Made by a program: the position numbers and the translations under genes. A stretch of DNA of 64,000 nt from Mycteria americana (Eukaryota; Chordata; Aves; Ciconiiformes; Ciconiidae). This document shows positions 60,201-64,000 of the stretch, piece after piece. Under the pieces are notes generated by a model that ran no database searches, was not told the DNA's origin, and saw nothing but the letters and a program-made list of their open reading frames with translations. The stretch spans positions 46,921,501 to 46,985,500 of the forward strand of contig NC_134370.1 of NCBI RefSeq assembly GCF_035582795.1, written 5' to 3'. Each line of letters opens with the position of its first letter. Within the stretch, counting starts at the first letter, position 1.

Positions 60201-62691
60201 AGGACAAAGAGTAATTATTTAATTGCAATCACGAGGCAGGATGGACTAAAGAAAACAACTGTGTGACCACAGTACAACTTGCAAGTACACAAGGGACACA
60301 AGACAGCCCTTTTTATTTGGCAGAGGAAGCCAATCAAAGCCAAATCTCTCAGCAAAGCTCTCCACCAACAGGCTTTCAGTCAGACACAGTGACAAGCAGG
60401 AGGATGGATCAAAGTAAAGAGCCATATAGTCCACTACACCACCTGTGATATGGCCAACGGGGGATGCCTGGCGGTGAGAGGAGCAAGACAAGCACATACT
60501 GAATGTTCTCCCAGCTTCCCATTACATTTAGCTGCAGGGCCTCCCAAGCTGCATGTGGTTTCTTTGTATTTAGTAACCCCCGACAATTTATCCTCCACCT
60601 TCCACCATGTAAACTTTTAGCATCCACGTTATCCTTTGCCAAGGAGGCCTGCAGGTCTACTACATCTTAGGTGAATGCTGCACCTGGCTCCCACTGTCCC
60701 TTGCTCTTGTATTGGAGGAACCAGAGAACAGGTAACCTTTATGTGCCCTCTCCCTGCCCTCCCTGAGCGTTCAGACCTGTGTCACACGTCCTTGAGATGT
60801 CTCTCCAGCTCCTAGCTCAAGTTCCTAACTTAGTCATTTGTCATAGAGACGCTGCTCCACATCTTGTCATCTCCTTGTCCTCCTCTGAAACTTTTTCACT
60901 TCTTTTATATCCCTTTGGAAAGGAGGAGACCAGAACTGCATGCAGAGCTCCAGATGTGCAATGATGTCCTCTGACTGAGTCTCTGTCCCTTTCCCAACAC
61001 TGATTTGCATTTTTCACCATTACTGAGCCAACATTCCCATGCACTGTGTCAGAGCCAAAGGTCTCACTCTTCAGCAGTGATGGTCAGACCATCATTTTAG
61101 ATATGAAGCTGGTTTTGTTTCTTCTGTCGTGGACACCACTTTATGTTTATCTGCATTGAATTTCACCTGCATCTTATTGCCCAGGCACCCTTAAGGTCTC
61201 TCTGTAACTCTTGCTAGCTCTCCTATGTCCTCTCCACCCTGCCTAAGTTGCTATCATCAGCAAACTTTGCAAAATTCACTGCTCAGCCCATTTCTAGGAC
61301 ATTCATGAGCACCGCGAACTGTAGAGGTCACACCACAGGGCCTGGTACAGTTGCTCCAGTGACCTCTCTACACCACAGGAGGCCATTTGCTCCCTCAAGA
61401 ACACACAGAGCGAAGAAATGTTAACAGCAGGTTGTTGGCAAGAGCAAGACACATGGTTTCTGAAGCTTTATCTAGCTTCTTCAAAAGGCACCGTGTACCA
61501 GCATACACTCTGCTCTGCATTAAAATAAAGTCAGACCAGCTCAAGACATCCCAGGATAAAGCATACCTAAGAAATACCATAAACTACAGTGGCCAAGCTG
61601 GGTGATTAATAGCAGCACAGTGACACTCTTTGAAGGAGGTCACACCGTGCAATTCACAGCTCAGAACATCAGATAAATTTACCTAACAAAAAAGCACAGC
61701 CTGTTATCAACACATTCTCAGGAACTGATTAGCAGGAAAACAAATAAAAAGACAGTTTTGATTCCAAACACCTGGTTTCAGGTGAGTCACTCCTGATCCT
61801 GCTTTGACAATAGTCCCGGAAGCTTCATGCCCCAACACCATGGGGTCCTTCACGACAAAATCCCCAATTCGACCGTGCTGCCAGTAGTGAACATCGGACC
61901 CACAGATCCCAACAGAATGCATCCGCAGGAGGACCTCTGCCAGAAAAGGAAAAAACGTTCCTTGCAGGAAAACTTACCTTCTTGGCACTGGGAGAGCAAC
62001 ACATGTGCTGTCCCTGTGCCCCACAACAAAGGCCAAGCCAGCATTGAAACATTTGAATTTACTAGCATTAAAAAAATGTACCAGAATTGCACGTGCATGC
62101 ATTAGGATGGATGGCATATTCATGACACACCTGCTGAAATACAAAACTGTACAAGGATTTACAAATCAAGGAAGCTTAAAATACGGTAAGACCCCTGTCA
62201 ACAAAAGCTAATACAATCTAAGAGGGGCATGACTATTACTGGAGCAAGAATAAAAGAGCAAGTCCATTTAATTTTTCCTTCTCCCCAAGCTATGATTTCA
62301 GCCCTGGTGAGTTAGTGAATCAAATTTCTATCAGCCCATATGCCTAGCATATTAATATTTAGTTCTGCAATAAGATCATCTGACATGTCCCAAGAGCTGT
62401 TTAATGTGAAATACATGAACTGATGAAACAGGAAGCAAAAAAAGCTACATAAAGGGGTGTATCTGTGACTGCTCCAGCTCTTCTTTTTGAGTGGAAATGC
62501 AGCATTATCTGTTTCAGCTACACATTCTTTTTTGGATTATTTTATACTTTCTCAGAAATATTTTATCTCTTTATAATATCAAGGAGCAACAAAAGAGAAT
62601 AAGAAAAGAAAGAGATCAGTAAAGAAAGCAGACAGAAGCAGTCATCTCTAGACCTACCATTGGGACCCGGTTCTGGGATTGGGCGGTTTTC
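45203..62691 (-). CDS. SORD: SORD, sorbitol dehydrogenase (exons 2-9; exon 1 off window)
   Basis: This cytosolic zinc medium-chain dehydrogenase oxidises sorbitol to fructose with NAD+, the second step of the polyol pathway. Minus-strand exons: 62691-62658, 61936-61772, 59629-59470, 57042-56924, 56447-56382, 48236-48061, 47207-47086 and 45368-45203 (stop TGA 45205-45203). All are GT-AG and in phase. They encode 335 residues; adding the 22 residues human exon 1 would supply gives 357, the human length. Catalytic zinc ligands are visible: C in GICGSD, H and E in LGHEASG, E in ALIEPLSVG. The Rossmann loop is SGSGPIG, split by the exon 5/6 junction. [17 protein letters not shown]-type IFRYCNT and the end CDPTDHNP follow the family. 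The frame is intact. No start or promoter lies in the window. It is tail to tail with DUOX2. Confidence 0.93.
45369..47085. other. SORD intron 8 (no further feature)
   Basis: A 1.7-kb intron. Short open frames only; none resembles a protein. Confidence 0.45.
48237..53814. other. SORD intron 6, distal part (no further feature)
   Basis: Long intronic sequence. Frames up to about 170 codons (for example 49923-50447) show no recognisable domain. I saw no RNA gene. Confidence 0.4.
53815..54200 (+). repeat. CR1 LINE 3' fragment, SORD intron 6
   Basis: Diverged forward CR1. It contains 'tttgaggagaggtggaagga', 'gctgggctgggtt', 'aaaaagcttcttcattagga', 'ggtggtgcaatcctggagta' and 'tttccaggc'. It lies antisense to SORD. 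Confidence 0.6.
55090..56369 (+). mobile_element. Young 5'-truncated CR1 LINE with most of the reverse transcriptase
   Basis: About 1.28 kb, antisense to SORD in intron 6. The frame from before 55156 to 55809 encodes reverse transcriptase with [18 protein letters not shown] and the catalytic FADD box. The rest continues in another frame (55740-56276: [39 protein letters not shown]). The frame change near 55725 fits a small internal deletion where the usual short segment between VDS and the CAQVAKK-type motif is missing. The 3' UTR ends in three copies of the gattctgt octamer (56344-56369). With a single frameshift in about 380 codons, it is a recent insertion. It cannot move itself because the 5' half is absent. 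Confidence 0.93.
57165..57280 (-). repeat. Old CR1/L3-like LINE fragment, SORD intron 4
   Basis: Resembles the reverse of ancient CR1-type 3' ends: 'gggctggaaggcatttcaag', then 'cttctctcttctgaagcagc' and 'aagtacacctaaaccat'. Short and diverged. Confidence 0.45.
57281..59469. other. SORD intron 4, remainder (no further feature)
   Basis: No conserved exon or recognisable transposon was seen between the old LINE fragment and exon 4. Confidence 0.4.
60840..61400 (-). repeat. Ancient CR1-like LINE fragment, SORD intron 3
   Basis: Reverse-oriented. 'ccagaactgcatgcagagct', 'tccagatgtg', 'tctgcattgaatttcacctg', 'cttattgcccaggcaccctt', 'gtaactcttgctagctctcc' and 'atcatcagcaaactttgc' match the order found in old amniote CR1/L3 copies. 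Confidence 0.65.
62658..62691 (-). CDS. SORD: SORD exon 2, a 34-base micro-exon
   Basis: Encodes [11 protein letters not shown] plus one base. Acceptor ccatag, donor ATG|gtaggt. This is the most 5' SORD exon visible. The expected exon 1 motif (VVHGPGDLRL type) does not occur on the minus strand up to 64000, so intron 1 is longer than 1.3 kb. Confidence 0.85.
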
Positions 62692-64000
62692 CTATGGACA
62701 AAAAGAAAAAAAAATAGCATTCAGCTGCTTGTGCATAGCCATGGGAATACCTCGTGGAAAGTCAGTCCAGGTTAGCTCAGGTAAATCCGTAAGCAGATCA
62801 GGTTTCTGGTTCTGTCTGCTCAATAAGACATTGCTGTGCAACGAGGAGGGATCTAAATGCACAGTCCACACTGTCTCCCTAAGCTCACCTCATTTTGCTT
62901 GCACGGTGGAGTAACGTGGGCATCTGTTACAAGTGAGCACACAGACAGCTTCTAAATCCACTCTCCAAATTATTTTGCAGTAATTTGCCCTTCCCTGCCC
63001 AGACAAGAGCCACATACTAAACTTTCCTGCCCTGGAACAGCCTCAAGTTTCAGCTGAATCCTTCATCCCACTGGCTGACAAAAAAATTTACCTTCTGTAA
63101 CCAGGAAGGTTCTGAACCACCTATTTCTATAAAGTATTAATATTGCAGTGTTTATATTATTATTATTATAAATTATAGGAAATATTTTTACTACATAATA
63201 ATAACTCAATGTATAAGTCAATTGTAAACATTACTGTAAATCACATTTAAAGTCACATCCTCTTGTAACTGGCATGACACCTCTTTATGAGATGAATGAT
63301 AAAACCAGAATTATAAAAGTAGTCACCTGGCCCCAAGTCACCCTTCCACTCAAAAGGTCTGCAGGCCTTTTGCCTTCACTGAACTCCCTCAGCTGCCTCA
63401 AAAGACAAAGGAATAATTTTGTTGGGTTTTACAACATCAAGACAGTACAATACCCACCCAGCACCTACCTCTAGGATCATGTCTCTAAGAAAAGCCCCAC
63501 CAAAGTAGTTAGTGCTAACAATGAACTCTTCATAATCCATTTTCTGACCAAATTTTCATGCATCTTAGACCCCTTTACCCACAGCCTCAAATTGGGGACA
63601 AGACCTTAGAGCAGACCTCCTATTCACATAGTTCCTCTTCAAAAATTTGGTGCATATACATTAGTGAGCCCATGGTCGGTTATTTCTCCTTGCAAGAGCA
63701 TCTTCAGTTAGCAAGAAAACTGACCTCTGGATTTGAGACATGAGCAATCGCTTTATAGCAGTCCTCCATGTATTAGCTTCACCAGTTAGAAGCTGCTACA
63801 TAACAACGAACACAAGATTTTCTGCTGCCCTACTGCAGAGAAAGCGGAGTATCCCTTCCTGCTTTTGGGAAGCACTGTTTTGCATTTTAGCTAATTAAAT
63901 ACATTCTCAATCCCAGCATATTCCTCAATTTGTACTTTGTGCTTCACCAATCTAAACATCATGAAAAGAGAAATTCTGGAAACATTTTCAAAGCGCTGCT
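62692..64000. other. Part of SORD intron 1, AT-rich
   Basis: No exon was seen. A short (TTA)n stretch lies near 63150-63175. The interval is more AT-rich than the rest of the window. Confidence 0.5.

Overview
The window is vertebrate nuclear DNA, almost certainly from a bird and probably a neoavian. The signs are CR1 LINE copies ending in the octamer-type tail ATTCTGTG, a solo LTR of a type I recognise from neoavian genomes (from memory, no search run), compact introns, and GT-AG exons encoding clear orthologues of a known vertebrate gene block. No bacterial, viral or CRISPR-type system is present.

Four genes make up the window. From left to right: (1) DUOXA1 (+), entering mid exon 2 at base 1, coding end 4615. 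(2) DUOXA2 (-), complete coding sequence 13542 to 8818, convergent with DUOXA1. (3) DUOX2 (+), complete 33-exon coding sequence 21563-42269, about 1564 residues, with a likely non-coding exon 1 in a CpG island near 16.9 kb. (4) SORD, sorbitol dehydrogenase (-), exons 9 to 2 at 45203-62691, with exon 1 beyond the right edge. This is the human 15q21 order (SORD, DUOX2, DUOXA2, DUOXA1, DUOX1) read in reverse, so DUOX1 should lie just left of the window. The DUOXA1/DUOXA2 names rest on this order and on N- and C-terminal sequence features.

Functionally, DUOX2 is the dual oxidase that makes extracellular H2O2 for thyroid hormone synthesis and mucosal defence. DUOXA2 is its dedicated maturation and trafficking partner, and the two lie head to head so that they can be co-expressed. 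DUOXA1 serves DUOX1. SORD (sorbitol to fructose, NAD-dependent) is an unrelated neighbour that is tail to tail with DUOX2.

The space between DUOXA2 and DUOX2 (13.6-21.5 kb) is unusual. It holds a G-rich polypurine tract, a CpG island split by a roughly 420-bp CTTT microsatellite just upstream of the presumed DUOX2 start, and a degenerate 40-48 bp minisatellite in intron 1. Other notable points are a lost splice donor in DUOXA1 exon 3, exon-limited near-identity of DUOXA1 and DUOXA2 that suggests gene conversion, a possible truncated membrane-anchored DUOX2 peroxidase isoform made by intronic polyadenylation, and a young CR1 inserted 13 bp from a SORD splice donor. I did not find a new biological system; the novelty is in gene structure and regulation.
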